A DNA stretch of 64,000 nucleotides from Climacium dendroides (GCA_950106755.1 OX467091.1:18121538-18185537); one strand, 5' to 3'; positions 16,111 to 29,000 are shown, counted from the first letter of the stretch. The notes: generated by a model from the letters alone, not told the origin. Numbers and translations: made by a program.

Positions 16111-17500
16111 GAAGCAATTGTATTGTGCCCATTTTGTTAACCCATAAATGACATTTCAACCATTTTGGGGTCGATGAATGAGATTTTATTAACCTATAAA
16201 CGACATTTCAACCATTTCTTGGTCGATGAATGAAAGAAAATCCTTTTGTGTAGGATAGAAGTGCAAATATTCATCCTCATAATTTTGTTGTGAAAAGGAG
16301 AGATTTTGTAAAACAATTTGACTTCCAATGAATACTTTTGGCTTTTAATTAAACCAACTATTCACACAATGCTACAAGGGATGATTTCCATGGTCACTAG
16401 CCCATCCTAAGTTCTTACTTCTTACACCCCGAGTTCCCGATGGAACAAAGATACAAGCACCCCCTAATCTCCAAAGTATAATAAAAAGAAATTAACACAA
16501 TTGAACAAATCCATCATAATGATGCATTTACAAAGGTCTTTTAGTACTAGAGAGCAAGTAAGGGATTTGCAGATTCTCACATAACAACAAGTTTGTAGAA
16601 CAAGCTAGTCTTCAAAATCTATAAGGTAGTATGGCCTTAAAGCAACCATTTAAGGGCAGGTCCCCCTTTTTCGAAGGTTTCCATGAATAGAAATATTTTT
16701 GGATCATTTTTTAGAGAAAGAAAAATGGATGCAAAACATCACACAAGTGGATTCATATTTTTTGAATCATTTTTGAATCACTTATGAATTTTCAGAAAAA
16801 AACAGTTGTAGGCACCTATTTGTGACCCTAGGTCTTCCCAAATCCGACCACTTGCAACTTCTAAAGTGATTTCAGTAAATGAAGTCCAACTATTGGCTCT
16901 TGCAATAAATGATGCATTTCTCTTGATTCTCTCAATGGCTTAAGAGGTCCATTTAAGGATCACCTACTATCCATTTCAGACCTAAATATAGGAGCAATTT
17001 GAAGAAGCTACTCACTTTTAGAGCAGACTACCTTAAATCCCTTGCCTGCTCTCTGGTGCATATTCAGCAATGCGTGTCAAAATCGGCAAAGGAAGAGTAT
17101 TATCGTGGCATAATCGCCAGGCTCTTCAGGGCTGCCGATTTTGCTAACCAATCAAGCTCGAAATGAGCCGAACACGCATCCGTGGCCTCAACATTCTAAA
17201 CTGAAACTGAGAACCAGAACCAACGTTTGGAAGACTCACCACAGATCTCGCAGCTCCGTTTGCTACCCTAGACTTTCATGCCCCAGTACAGTACTGTAGT
17301 TTCAAAAACCACAGCAATTTCCAAATCCAGGCATCGTTCATTGCTGTTTACAATCACACAAGTCCATGAAGCTTGACCTCGGACAGACAGATTCGTTGCT
17401 CTTCGCCCTTTCAGACGGAAGTCCATCACATCCACGGTGACAGTCTCCTTGAGTCCTTGGCTTCAATTACCGGTAGCCATCGCCCAGTAATTTAAGGCGT
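16111..17500. other. Spacer with a dispersed repeat (16140-16380)
   Basis: 16140-16380 is related to 40560-40760 and 52130-52300: gatgaatgaa, a gga(c/t)agaggtgc-like block, attcatcctc, attttgt, tcccaatgagta. From 17040 composition becomes gene-like (promoter side of the membrane-protein gene), with no supported frame. Confidence 0.5.
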
Positions 17501-18804
17501 AATGAATCTTTTATTTATATTTGAAGTCCAGTCAGTGAGTCTTGTGGTGGACTTGTGGTGGGGTACCATACATTCTTAACTTCCGTGCAAGTCGGAAGGA
17601 GCTTCCTCGAACCCCTCGTGCAAGTCGGTTTGTTGGGAGGGAGTCTCATCACTACTCCGTTCTGCTGCTCTGGCAACATCATTTTCCTCACTAGTCCTGC
17701 TCCTGATTGCTCTTCTCTTCTCGTCTCGTCGCTCTCACTGAGCTAGGGTACTCATCATTGGGCAGGTACGTGTCTTCGCTCCTAGTTGTTCTCATTTGAC
17801 TTCGATTTCGTGTGTGGAGACTGGAGTGTTTTTTTGCCGATGTTCGGGGTGGAGTTCGGTGTTTGGGGTCTGTGACTTGTTCTTCTCGTTGAGCCCTACT
17901 TTTCAATGGACTTTGGTTTTGTGTGGAAAGGACAGGATGAGTGTGTTTGTGTGTGTGTCTGTCTTGTGTCTGTGATATGGTCTTCTCGTTTTTCCCTTAT
18001 TTGATTTGAATGATTTGACTTGACTTGACTTGACTTGATTTTGTTTTGTGTGGTGTGTACAGTGCTACCGACGTTCGGTGTTGGGTGTTGCGTGTTTTGA
18101 ATTTGTGAATTCGCTCTTCCTAGTTTTGCGCTACTATTTCTTTGCCTTGCTTTGGTTTGGAGATTGCAGGACTGCCGATTTTCGGTTGCCCTAGTTTTCA
18201 TTGACTTGAATTTGCGTGGAGTTGGGAGTATTACCGATTTTCGGTTAGAGGGTTGGTGTTTTGTCTTTGTGATTCGTTTTTCCAGTTTTACACCACTTTT
18301 CGTTTGACTTGCTTTTGAGTGGAGACGACAGGATTGCCAATTTTCGGTTGCCCTAGTTTTCATTGCCTTGATTTTGTCTGGTCGAAGTCTTCAGTGCTAC
18401 CGATTTTCGGTTTTGGGGTGGGTATTTTGTCTTTGGAACAACGTGTTCTTCTCGTTTTGCCCTAGTCGTCAGTTGATTTGACTTTGTGTGGAGACTTCAG
18501 TATTACCGGCTGTGGGTTTTGTTCTATTTTTCCATCGAACCCTAGCTCTATCGCTGTCATGGCGGCATTTTGTGGTGATTCTAAGCTTATTCTTTCTTGA
18601 TCTGTGATTCACACAGGAGGCGTTTCATTGTTGAAGTCTGGGATTGCTTGGTGAATCTCGAGTCATCATACTACTCTGAAGCGGGGCGACAGGACTGGAA
18701 AGCATACCCCTCCGCATGCCAGTCCGTTGAATTGCTTGTTGCTACCACTTTCCAAGCGCGCAGTGTCAATATATTCTAGGTCGCGATCAACCGAGTTTTC
18801 GAAA
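17500..18804 (+). promoter_or_regulatory. Promoter and leader of the membrane-protein gene, with leader intron 17766-18616
   Basis: A TATA-like tttatttatat lies at about 17510. A strong donor, CAG|GTACGT, opens an 851-bp intron at 17766, and cacacag ends it at 18616. The rest of the leader (18617-18804) leads to the ATG. The intron is very T-rich with several tgaattt/tgatttga runs, typical of plant introns near the promoter. Confidence 0.6.
17770..18540. repeat. Degenerate repeat array in the leader intron with CCGATTTTCGG palindromes
   Basis: Irregular units (about 95-165 bp) recur. The consensus order is tctttgtgat, gttcttctcgttttgcccta, gttttcattgacttg, tttgtgtggagac, and then a palindrome. 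The core is CCGATTTTCGG at about 18176, 18235 and 18400. Variants are at about 17838 (gatgttcgg), 18069 (gacgttcgg) and 18337 (caattttcgg). Confidence 0.75.
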
Positions 18805-19875
18805 ATGGAGACGGAGCTCGATGAAATGCGAAACTTAGGCGTCGTCGGCATCTGCAAAGAAGCCTACACCATCACCAAGCTCCACGCCCGTCTCTTCCTC
18901 TCCCTCGGCCTCACTTTAGTCCTCCCCTTGGGCGCCATCATGTTCTGCCACGGCTTGCTCTCCGACCCTTTAGTCCGCAAGATCAACCGCAACGAGCACG
19001 AGCTTGAAACAGAAACCGTCGGCTCCTCTGCCGCAGCTCACACCAAATCCGTCCTGGACAGCGAGCTTTTCGGTTTAGGCATCATGACCATCATCTACGC
19101 CATCTTCTTCTTGGCCTTTTCTCTTCTCTCCACGGCTTCCATCGTCTACACCGTGGCCAGCATCTACACCAGCAAAGGCTTATCCTACAAGAAAATCTTG
19201 AGTGTGGTGCCCAGAGTCTGGAAGCGCTTGTTCATGACTTTTCTATGGGCGCACATCCTCGTCGTCCTCTACGACGTCGCCTTCGTTTTCATCCTCGTCA
19301 TGCTGCTGTTGTTTCAATTGCAAACAGGAATTCCCTTCACTGTGCTCTTCATCCCATTGACGGTGATGTTTTACTGCTTGTTGGTGTACATTTATTTGGT
19401 TTGGCATCTGGCGAGTGTGGTGACGGTGTTGGAGGATAGTTACGGGATAAGTGCGATGAAGAAGAGCGCGGATCTCATCGAGGGCAAGAGGTGGGTGGGG
19501 TGGGTGATGATACTGATTTATACAGTGGCCACCATCGTGGTGTTGTCGCTGTTTAATGTGCTCGTGAGGTCGCCTTATCACCATGTGGAGAGTGGATTTG
19601 GGAGAGTGGTGGTGGCAGTGGCGTTGCTGGGGCTGTGGACGGTGGTGACGGTGCTGGGGATTGTGGTGCAGACGATTGTGTACTTTGTGTGCAAGTCAGT
19701 GCATTTGGAGAATATTGACAGGGGGTTGTTGTCGGAGCATTTAGATGGGTACTTGGGGGATTACATGCCGCTCAAAGGGCCTATCGTTTCCTTGGAATCA
19801 CTGGAGGAAGCGGAACTGGAAGACGTGTCGCCGTTGCCGATGAGGTCAAACGGGGGAGGGTTGAATAAGGTGTGA
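18805..19875 (+). CDS. Multi-pass membrane protein of an uncharacterised plant family
   Basis: One coding exon of 356 residues. The family is plant-specific and sometimes annotated as a polyadenylate-binding-protein-interacting or plain transmembrane protein; its function is not established. I recognise the opening LGVVGICKEAYTI and the C-terminal block VCKSVHLENIDRGLLSEHL with YLGDYMPLK, which are the conserved ends of the family. Hydrophobic segments lie at about 31-52, 88-118, 142-170, 177-207, 230-254 and 266-296, giving six predicted passes. The loop at about 54-85 is charged and the tail from 297 acidic. ATG at 18805 is the first ATG after the leader intron in frame; upstream codons are unlikely leader. 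The 5' half of the frame is C-rich at third positions and the 3' half G-rich, a noticeable shift. Confidence 0.85.
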   Translation: METELDEMRNLGVVGICKEAYTITKLHARLFLSLGLTLVLPLGAIMFCHGLLSDPLVRKINRNEHELETETVGSSAAAHTKSVLDSELFGLGIMTIIYAIFFLAFSLLSTASIVYTVASIYTSKGLSYKKILSVVPRVWKRLFMTFLWAHILVVLYDVAFVFILVMLLLFQLQTGIPFTVLFIPLTVMFYCLLVYIYLVWHLASVVTVLEDSYGISAMKKSADLIEGKRWVGWVMILIYTVATIVVLSLFNVLVRSPYHHVESGFGRVVVAVALLGLWTVVTVLGIVVQTIVYFVCKSVHLENIDRGLLSEHLDGYLGDYMPLKGPIVSLESLEEAELEDVSPLPMRSNGGGLNKV

Positions 19876-20580
19876 ATTTCTTTGCATTGAAAATGTCTTG
19901 AATAGGAGGGAGACAGGGGGGTCGTCATTCTACAGTGTCATTGTGCAAGAATTATGCCTTGTCAGTCATGGACAAGCTTGAATTCTCAAGACTTTCTACA
20001 GTGAAAGGATCCTCAATTCATGGGATTCATGGGAACTCAACTCCCTGCCCGGAAGTTCAAGAATGTTATGAGGAGCTTTACCTGCCGTGTGTTTGTAGTT
20101 GTAGCGGCTGTAACTGTCTGTATAATGGGTGGATTTCTAAATGGAAAGGCTCAATTTTTTGAAATAAAAGTTGTATCTGTAAGCTGTGGTTTTTGCAGCT
20201 GCTCTCTAAAGTAAGTTATCTCTTAAATGAGTTATCTCCAGTGCTATGGCTCTTTTGGAAGCTCCTCCTGCAGTTGCTCTCTATCACTGCTGTTTGCGTT
20301 TTTCTTCGTTAGCCCAAGAAGGTGTGCAGAGTTAGTAACTTAATTACATTCATGTTTTAGGTGGGAATTGTTTGCTATTTGTGGCCAGCAAGTGTACCCA
20401 TATTGTTTGCTTCATTTCTTTGTTGTGCGCTTGTTGACGCTGTCTTGAGGGAGAATTGGGCTTCTGAATGCAATTCAGTGTGTTCACAACTTTGCATGTG
20501 AAAATCGTTTCAACAAGATTTGTAGAATAGGGTACAAATTTTTGGCAATCTCTCCATTGTACTTTGGCTTTGGATATTTC
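19876..20580 (+). other. 3' UTR and flank of the membrane-protein gene
   Basis: Gene-like composition continues to about 20200. Short frames here (for example 19935-20162) have no family resemblance and are most likely 3' UTR. Confidence 0.5.
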
Positions 20581-20582
20581 TA

Positions 20583-20861
20583 AAGTGGGCACCCCAAAAA
20601 CTGCCACTTTTTGGTATTGTACCTAGCTACTATTATTAAACTGGTCAAATTTTCATATTTTCTTGTTGGCAAGTGAAGTGAAAGGAGGTTCCAATGTGCC
20701 AAAGAATGTGACATTTGGATATTGTGTACAAAGGTTATGAAGGATCAAAGTGTTTTTTGCTAGAAGTTCTAAAAGTGTTTCTTCCCAAAATAGGTGCATA
20801 TTCATTTTGGAGAAGTACATAATGTAATGATGGAGATGGTGCATTTTGAGGGTGCCCATCT
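20583..20861 (-). mobile_element. 280-bp TA-flanked MITE, nearly intact
   Basis: TA at 20581-20582 and TA at 20862-20863 flank termini AAGTGGGCACCCC and its inverse at the right (gggtgcccatct). Length is 279 bp. Internal blocks (cttgttggcaagtga, aaaggaggttccaatgtgcc, aaagaatgtgacatttgga, ttttggagaagtacat) are the reverse complement of the copy at 41817-42097. Confidence 0.8.
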
Positions 20862-20863
20862 TA

Positions 20864-23619
20864 TAAAGAATTAGATTTTGGCAAATTAATTGTACCAACA
20901 TATTAGTATTCAAATCTATTCATAATCATAGTGTGACTATTGTATGTGAAGGTCAAATACTAAAAGCTAGTTCTAATATATAATTATTGGTCTTTGAACT
21001 AGTGGATAATAAATTAAACTTTTTGGACTTTATTTGATTAGTTAAAGTCAAAAACAAAAAAATCATCTTCAACCTTAAAATCAAGTTTGAAGTCAAAGGG
21101 ACAAGTAATTTAGGAATAATGAAAAAAAAGGGACTATTATTATAGGACAAAGGGAGCAGATATGAATTACAAACTAGGTACAATAGTATGTAAACAAAAA
21201 GTTGGTTGTGTGGCCTCTAAGCTTTAAACCTAGAACAATGTTGGTGACTAAGGCAGCTACAACATATCTAATTTTTCTATTCTACACTTAATTTTTGACC
21301 TTGGATAAGGTTCTAGAATTATTTTGATCAAATAATAAGCTTCATCAATGTGCATAGAGTATTTCAATTGAAACCTCTTATATACAATTAGTCAAAGATG
21401 TTATTATATTTTTTCAAATATTCACTTTTATTTATGTAACAATGAGGAAAGAAAACTTGACCTTCACCTCAAAGTACATACAAGGAATACAATACTTACT
21501 ATTTAGAATATTTAAATTCTAAAATGGCACGCACTAGATTTGATAGACAAGGAGCAACTTTAAGGCCTTTTTTAAACTTCTTGGAATTTGTTTTAAAACT
21601 ATACAAAATCCTAAATTTTAATCATATATTTACCAATTTTTTTGGCATTTTAACCATTTGATCTTTAATTGGACATGTCATGAATCACTTTAAAAACAAA
21701 AATATTAGAAAAAGCAAAAATACAACAATATAGATTGGAAAATTATAATATTTAATTAGAAGGGATTTAAAATTTTGAAGTAATCAATCTAATAGTCTTT
21801 TTACAAGTCAACTCTAAAATTGTAATCATAGAAAAAAAATATGAGGCTAAAGTATATCTCATACATAAGCATAATCAATTCATAATATTTCAATGTACTT
21901 TACGAAAAAACTAAATGATTTCGCAATAGGATTTTTTCCCTAAGATTCAATGTATTTGAAATTCAACTACAACAAATCTTAACACTAGAAAACTAACTCC
22001 ATACATTCTGCCCCTTACATCACAACCACTTTGTTATTTTAAACTATCTGAAAGAAATAGTAAGTACAAACTTTATTATTACACAATACAAAAACTCAAG
22101 ACAAATAGAATTAATAGTAGGGCAACAACTCCTAAAATCTTTTGAATAAACATTTGAACGTGGTTCCTATTATTAAATTGTCTAAATATTTTTTGAATCT
22201 TATTAGAGGTCAGAAAGAAATTTTGCATTATTTTAGTATGGATTTTTCAAGCATTTTATAATGAACTATGAATTTTTCATACTATTGAAAATATGTAAAT
22301 TCACAACCCACCATAGGGGCTATAAATAGATGTTGTAAGGTTTAGGCATGTCTTTGTAGGGATAAATTTTAATAGAATATCACATATTACCTTATATAGT
22401 TTAAGGACTATGGTAAGCTATGGGGGAATGTTTTAGGACAAACTATTTATGCATTGGGTGCACTCTAGTTCACGTTGATAAAAATTTCAATTTTGGCAAA
22501 CCATTTTTGACCTCTAATAAGATCCAAAAACTAAGAACTGGGCTTTTCAATTTACATTGTATTCACTCTAAACATTTTTTTTTAATTAAATCCACTTGAG
22601 GATTCTGTAACAAAAGTGTATTTAAAAATTAAAATTTATTTATGGAGATACGGTTTTTAAAAAAAAAACATTATATGTATTATTTTAATTATCCAAACAA
22701 ATGCATGAAGTGAGCATATATCATAGATTTATCTCCAAGAAAAATTTTAAGCTCAAAATTCCAAATACAACATATTTATTTTTTTTCAAATTTTAGAGTA
22801 CATTGAGTGTAAGTGGATAAGGCATAACTTTCACATTCTAAATTCCAATAAATATTAAACACTAAATTTAATGTTTAATAGGCTATCATAACCTATATAT
22901 TATGCACTAAAATTATTTGTACTTCAAAGTTTTAAAGCATCAATGAGATATTAAACTTCAAAACAAAGAAATTAAATCAAACATTTGGAAATTTCAAATA
23001 TTTAGAGATTTTAAAACACTAAGCAAGGCAATTGATGTAAACATTTGGAAATTTTAAAATCATATTTTGTTTTATTTTTAAACTAAAGAAATCTAACATG
23101 CCAAATTTTAAAATACCACATAGAATTTTAAAATTTGAGAAATTCTTATAAAAAAATTCTAAGAAAATCTTCTCATCCCACTTACTAAAGACTCTTTAAA
23201 ACAATTTACTTGTATTAAAGGGTTTTTTCACTAATAATTTTTTTTACTTGTAAAAAACTAATAAAATATTTTGAAATTTTCAAAAATCATTTTATACACA
23301 AAATTTATTGGAAAAAAACTAATTTCTTAATTAATTATGTCAATTTTAGAAGTATATGAATGATACTTATGAGAGTCATTAGTGTAATAACTTGTAGTAT
23401 TATTACCACACTTAAAGGGCAATTTTAATAGCAAAAATATCAAAACTAAACTTCTTCTTCTTTAGATTTTCAATAGTCTGTGTCTTCCTAAATCAACTAA
23501 AGTTGACTTGTGACACCTTTTGACCAAAACTACATAATTTGTACCAAATAGGACCTTCATGTCCCTCATTGCTAAATTGAATCAGCTAGAATAAGGTCAA
23601 GGCACCCAGTCCTAGCACT
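20864..23619. other. Long AT-rich spacer, nothing recognised
   Basis: About 2.7 kb of very AT-rich DNA without supported frames. A Stowaway-like scrap (ggacaaagggag) is at about 21146. It is probably decayed transposon DNA. Confidence 0.5.
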
Positions 23620-23623
23620 TTAA

Positions 23624-24560
23624 CCCCTAAAGTTCCTTCACCATGTTTTCACCAAAACGTTCCAAAAGTGCCATTTCTAATAAAGTACCAAATTTTTGAA
23701 AAAAAATTTCTTTTGACACATGTAACTATAGGATCTTGTATTATGCTAACTTAAGAATACATAGTAAAAATTTCAGAAATTTCCACTGTGTGGATTGCAA
23801 GATATAAGCATTTCAAATTCACTGAAATTATTTTTTATCCCTGCAAAAACAGGGCAGCTGCACTTTACAAGCTTATTTTCCTATGAAAAAATGTCCAAAT
23901 TGGTGGTTATTCTTTGAAATTCTTTTTCCTAAACAAGTTGGTCACATGCTTGAAAAATTTTAGATCAATCATTTGGAATTGTACAACATATAGGAAAAAA
24001 ATAGTAAATAGACAATAGTAGAGAATGATTCAAAATATTAAATTGTTAAGGATTTAATTATGAAATTAAAAAATGACAATCTAAATGGTTGAAATGTTAT
24101 TGTAAACAATCTACATCCTATAATTTTAAATATTGTTTAAATATTGAAAATTGAGTAAAATAAAGGACTTCAAAGTTTATTTTAGAGTAGAGAATCCATA
24201 ACTGCCTACAAACAAAAATTCTTCATGACTTTCATCTCATTGGTCAAAATGGAATGATTCAAAGCTTTCCATATATATATATATATATATATAACTCTAA
24301 AAAATCAATTTCAAATTTCTGTTTTAAAAAAAAGTGATTTTTTTAATCTGCTCGTAATGCCCAGCCAATGAAAAAAGTAACATATTTGGCCATAATTTTT
24401 AACTTATATTTTCAAGTGTCACGAAATTTGGTGTGTATGAAAGATATTCCTCGTCCCCACCTTCTATTAAAATTTCAATGTAAAATATGCAAATCTCCAA
24501 TCACATGTACGTGCCCAAATTTTCTATGTTATTAAAAAATGCATGCTGGTCCTTTAGGGG
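23624..24560. mobile_element. TTAA-flanked inverted-repeat element, copy A
   Basis: TTAA at 23620-23623 and 24561-24564 bracket a 937-bp element ending CCCCTAAAGTTCC and GGTCCTTTAGGGG (13-bp imperfect terminal inverted repeats). No transposase frame is present. An (AT)n tract is at 24271-24293. The internal sequence is the inverted relative of copy D (51208-52124). Confidence 0.75.
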
Positions 24561-24564
24561 TTAA

Positions 24565-25025
24565 GCAATTATACATACTTTGAATTAGAATCAACACATG
24601 AAATTATTTTTAATACATTAGCAATTGAAAATCAGAAATTTGTAAAATAATTTTTTGAATATGTATGACTATGTTATGAATTTGTGAAGTTCAAATACAT
24701 GGGATACCCCAAACTGATTTTTGCATCCATATAACTTCCTATATCTACATATTTTCAAGATTGGTTTATGGTACACTTTTAGGATACGTAGTATCGCTGC
24801 TCTGTATCACTGATGTACACTTTTGGTACATTCTAGGACACAGACGAGAGCCGTAAGATCTACGAAGAGACGATCGTGGCCATCCACCAAGATTAGGGCA
24901 ACTACATGAGCCCCACTCTTTCCCCATTGTCGTTCTCTTCCGCTCTCTCGCGGTGTCCGTCGTCGTCCCCGCCTCGCAACAATTCTCCTCCACCTCCTCG
25001 ATCTCACAACACTCGGCCGTTCAAA
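24565..25025 (+). promoter_or_regulatory. Promoter and 5' UTR of the P2 gene
   Basis: AT-rich transposon flank gives way at about 24880 to CT-rich, GC-richer DNA (ctttccccattgtcgttctc). This is the kind of pyrimidine-rich leader often found at ribosomal-protein gene starts. The 5' UTR would end at the ATG at 25026. The start site was not fixed. Confidence 0.5.
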
Positions 25026-26011
25026 ATGAAGGTGGTCGCTGCCTACCTGTTGGCTCTGTTGGGAGGAAACCCCTCTCCGTCCGCCAAGGACATCGAGTCC
25101 ATCCTCGGCTCGGGTACATCACTCACTCGCCGCTGCTTTTTCGACCCATTTTTCTGAATCTTTCGGATTGAAACCTGCGCTAATGGTGTCTGATAGGCAC
25201 TTTAGTGTTTTAATGTGCGTACTGATTGATGTCATGGTGATTTGCACTTGCAATATTTAGGGTTGAGAATTAGGGTTTGGGATGCGTGTTAAGGGTCTCT
25301 CTTTTTTTTGGTTTTGGTTAAGAGTTTCTCTACGGGGAGCTTGCCGATGTAGTTGGCTCTTTTTGTTTAGAAATTTTGTGCTTGGAAATGTACACTACTG
25401 ATGGCTGTTACGAAATATTTAGATAGCGTAAGTGTAGGGATCGACGTCGCGGTGATGCGTATTGGTATGAAAGTAGTTAGGGTTCAGGGATTAGGCTTTT
25501 GGATGTGTGTTTATCTTGCGGTTATCGTGCTTGTATTGTTTTTTGTTTTTGCTTTAGGGTGATTGATTTGAGAGTTTTTGGTTATGCAGTTGGCGCTGAA
25601 GCTGATGCCGACAGGGTAAGCCTTCTGTTGAAGGAATTAGAAGGCAAGGACATTTTGGAAGTTATTGCTGCCGGAAAGGAGAAGTTTGCCTCCGTGCCCT
25701 CAGGAGGTGGTGGTGGTGTCGTGGTGTCCGCCGGAGCAGGCGGTGCAGCGCCAGCTGATGCCCCTGAAGAGAAGAAAGAAGAGGCGAAGAAAGAAGAGGA
25801 GAAGGAAGAGTCCGATGACGTGAGTTTTCCCAGAATACCTGTTTTCTTCAAATTTGAAACAAATTGCATTGGCATGTTCGTGTTCAAGAGTGCATTTTCT
25901 TCACTTCATGGACTCTATTTCAAGTATAATTTGGAAATGTGTTTTTTGAGATGCTGATTTCATTGCTCTGTTTTGCTCTTGCAGGATATGGGCTTCAGCT
26001 TGTTTGACTAA
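25026..26011 (+). CDS. RPP2: 60S acidic ribosomal protein P2
   Basis: P2 forms the lateral stalk of the large ribosomal subunit with P0 and P1 and helps recruit translation GTPases. Exons 25026-25113, 25590-25819 and 25985-26011 give 114 residues, the usual family length. The N-terminus [15 protein letters not shown], then [13 protein letters not shown] across the first junction, EADADRV, and the [21 protein letters not shown] block are all diagnostic for P2 over P1. A Gly/Ala hinge follows, then a Glu/Lys-rich stretch and the invariant acidic tail ending [10 protein letters not shown], which is contacted by elongation factors and ribosome-inactivating proteins. The tail is encoded by a tiny last exon of 27 nt, including the stop. 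Donors GTACAT and GTGAGT and acceptors ATGCAG and TTGCAG fit consensus and phases agree. Confidence 0.96.
25225..25515. repeat. Diverged duplication (about 216-bp spacing) in P2 intron 1
   Basis: 25225-25300 (gattgatgtcatggtgat, then agggttgagaattagggttt, gggatgcgtgtta) resembles 25441-25515 (gatcgacgtcgcggtgat, agggttcagggattaggctt, ggatgtgtgttta). The block order is the same. Divergence is substantial, so this is less certain than the other intronic repeats. Confidence 0.55.
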
Positions 26012-29000
26012 GGTCATTTTGACTCGAGGCGCTGTTAGCTACAACGCTTAAGGGTTTTAACTCTGTAGTTATGTGCACTTCTGTTGTGATCGCTCCCTGT
26101 GGCTGTGATCATGGGGATTTCAGAATGAGAATTTTTTCTTAATTACGGTTTACTTTTGGAACCTCGCAAATGACGGTCTTATCACATGGTCACTTATGAG
26201 AATTGGTCTTGTTTTTCTTGGGAGGAATGACTGCTTGGAATTGCAAGTAATAGAGTTTGCAAATGCAGGTCTTGCTGTGATGTTTATGCTGATGTAGTGA
26301 TGATGTTTTCATTTTTTATCTTGAATTTTATTTCCTGCAAGCCAGTGCTTTACTTTCTTTTGCGACTACTGTTCTTGTATTCAATAGTGGGTTTGGAATT
26401 TTTTTGCACTGTTTAACCCCTAAGTGGATTTGAGGACCAGATGTGTCCACTGAGAACTCTGGAACGCGTTATTCGTTTAGTTGGAGTCTATACTGGCCAG
26501 TACCACTTGAAATATGTAGGCATATCCTGTGCGCATCCCTTGTCAAAGATTTGGAGTTAGTTTGTGTAGAAGATGCAGTTCGTGATAATTCGACATATTC
26601 TTATATCGTACGGTGAGGCCTAAAATTCGGGGTGGACTTGATAACTTATTGAGTGCATCTGGATGTTGGGTACAGCAGGTTATTTGTGGTTGACGCTTGA
26701 AGCCACAGACTTGGACTGGGATATTGACTTCTGTACAAATGTGATTTTATGTCTTTGTTGCGTCAAAATTTGCTGAGGTAGGTCACTTTCTTTTGCTAGA
26801 AGTAGTTGCTGCCCGTCGTCTACCTTGAATAGGAGGATATATGATTGGAGCACTGAGAACTACTGGCAGCGAATATACTCAGATGTTGATCATAGACAGA
26901 ATTGAACCTAGACTCGATTTTCCATTTTTGAGATCGAAGTGTAGAACTTAAGCAGAGTACAGTAAGCTCCTACCAGGTTTGCTACTAGAATCTCGTGTCA
27001 TCAACGGTTAAGAACGTGGCATGTTTCAACAGACTGCGACATTTCTAAGTGGCGATGATGCAAAGACCTGTGACAACTATCGTCGTTCTTGTATCGAGTG
27101 ATATGGCACAGACACTACAGAAGCAATCAATTTAAAATGAATTTAAAATGAACATATGTATAGATTAGTGTGAGAGGAGCTCCTATTTTCAAAAGATTGT
27201 ATAGTTATTTTCAAAAGATTGTATAGTTATTATAGCTTCTACTAAACCCCACTGAGGTGAAAGAATGGAAGTTAGGAAGTTAACGGTGCAGTGATGTGTA
27301 TTGAAAATATGTAGTGAACATAACATTCAGTAGCTAAAGCAGAGGCTGCCTTTCTTCTCTTCCAAGAATTTCATCCACAGGAAGTGTGGCGCCAACTACC
27401 AAAGCTAATTTAATTGAAGTCAACTAAGCCCTCATTAATTGTTTCACTGCTTTTATCTACAGTCTGACATTTTTTGACATCTGGCCATGTAGCTATTGAA
27501 TGGTGTGGAATATTTGGCACCATATCATCCAGTGGATGAAATGGTGCCGAATATTCGGCACCATTTTGTCAGAGGGAAGGCAAACTCCTCTGTCTGCTAA
27601 CAAATTTTTGTTCTTTTGGGAACTGCTTGAGAATCCTTCTCTAAGCAATGTTGGTGTAGTGATGTTCATTTATGTCCTCAGTATTCAATTTTGACAATGT
27701 CTTGTGATTCAAGTCTACGAAATTCTCAACAAGAGATTTGTTAGTAGCAGTTTTGGTATAGTCGTGGGTTGAATTTTTTGTCTTTGGTTGGTTAGAGGTT
27801 GAGTTTCAATTCCCTTTACAAGGATCAAATTGCTACGTGGTCTTTGAAGTGTGGTATCTGTAGGTTCTTTTGCTTTAGGGTGTTCATCAAGTTGTGGAAA
27901 GACAATTTTGAATTTAATTTGGGACAAGTATATTTGGAAACCCTAGATTTATTTTAGGATGAAGTACTTTGGAAGATTTATTTAGACCATATAAACTTAA
28001 ACCTTCAATCAAATTAAGTACTAGAGATTTACAAAGAAAAAGGTTGTAAGGTCAAAATATTGATGATGAGTAAGGTATATTACCTATTTCGAACAATGTT
28101 TAATGTTTTAGCTTATGTCTGATTGAAAAGGGGGAATAATTTTTTTTTCTTTGGTCAAGAAAAGAAATAATGAAGATTGCACTATTTTTTGCTAATTTTT
28201 CACCAAGTTTGGAATGAGTAAAAATTAAAGAAGCATAGATTAATCTAACTTGTTCTTGATATATAGGCAAACCTATTGTCTCTGGGCAGTACAAAACTTA
28301 AATGTGTTATAAAAAGGTATCAATGTGTTATTTGTTACACAACAATGAAGTTGCTAAACCACATCATATCTTCTTCATTTTCAAAAAATAGATCACCTTA
28401 TATTGCACAAATGGGGCCATTGTCTAAAATAGGTGATATGAATACCTTAATATCAAAAAAAAATTCCATTTCACCTCATAATGAGTTTAGTTGAAAATGA
28501 CATTGAACAAAACATGTGTGGACTAATTGTATTTGTGGAAGTTTAATCAATCACATTAGAGGTGCACAATTAGCAAACTAGATGTAGGAAGATGAATCCA
28601 AGTTGGGGGAAGGTTATTTGCTTCTACTTCAATATAATGACCAAAATATTTTTATAAATTATATTTTATTATAATAATTTTGAAGCATCTTCGGAACAAA
28701 AAAAATTAAAAAGTATACTTGCTTTAGTTTTGGGAAATTATGATCTTGCAATACAAAGTACCAAGATAGCCATTTCAATTCACTGAGAAGTCAAGTTGAT
28801 ACTCTAAAAGCAACATTTTTTTTAGTACCAGTATTTGAGATTTCAAATGACAAAATAAATTTCATGAGATTGTTAGTGAACTCAAGAAAAATACAACCCA
28901 AATGGTTTTGTATTTTTATGAACTTGTTGTAGTTTTGAGTCATAAACATATTCATTCAAGTTATTTTTTTAGGTATCACAAGAAGAAAGGTGCTTGAATT

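Noticed and set aside
17691..18363. Minus-strand frames with repeated MKTRATEN-like blocks
   Set aside because: The protein repeat only mirrors the DNA repeat in the leader intron on the other strand.
19243..19584. His/Gln-rich minus-strand frame
   Set aside because: Antisense shadow of the membrane-protein coding exon.
24271..24293. (AT)n tract as a special structure
   Set aside because: Ordinary microsatellite inside TTAA-element copy A.
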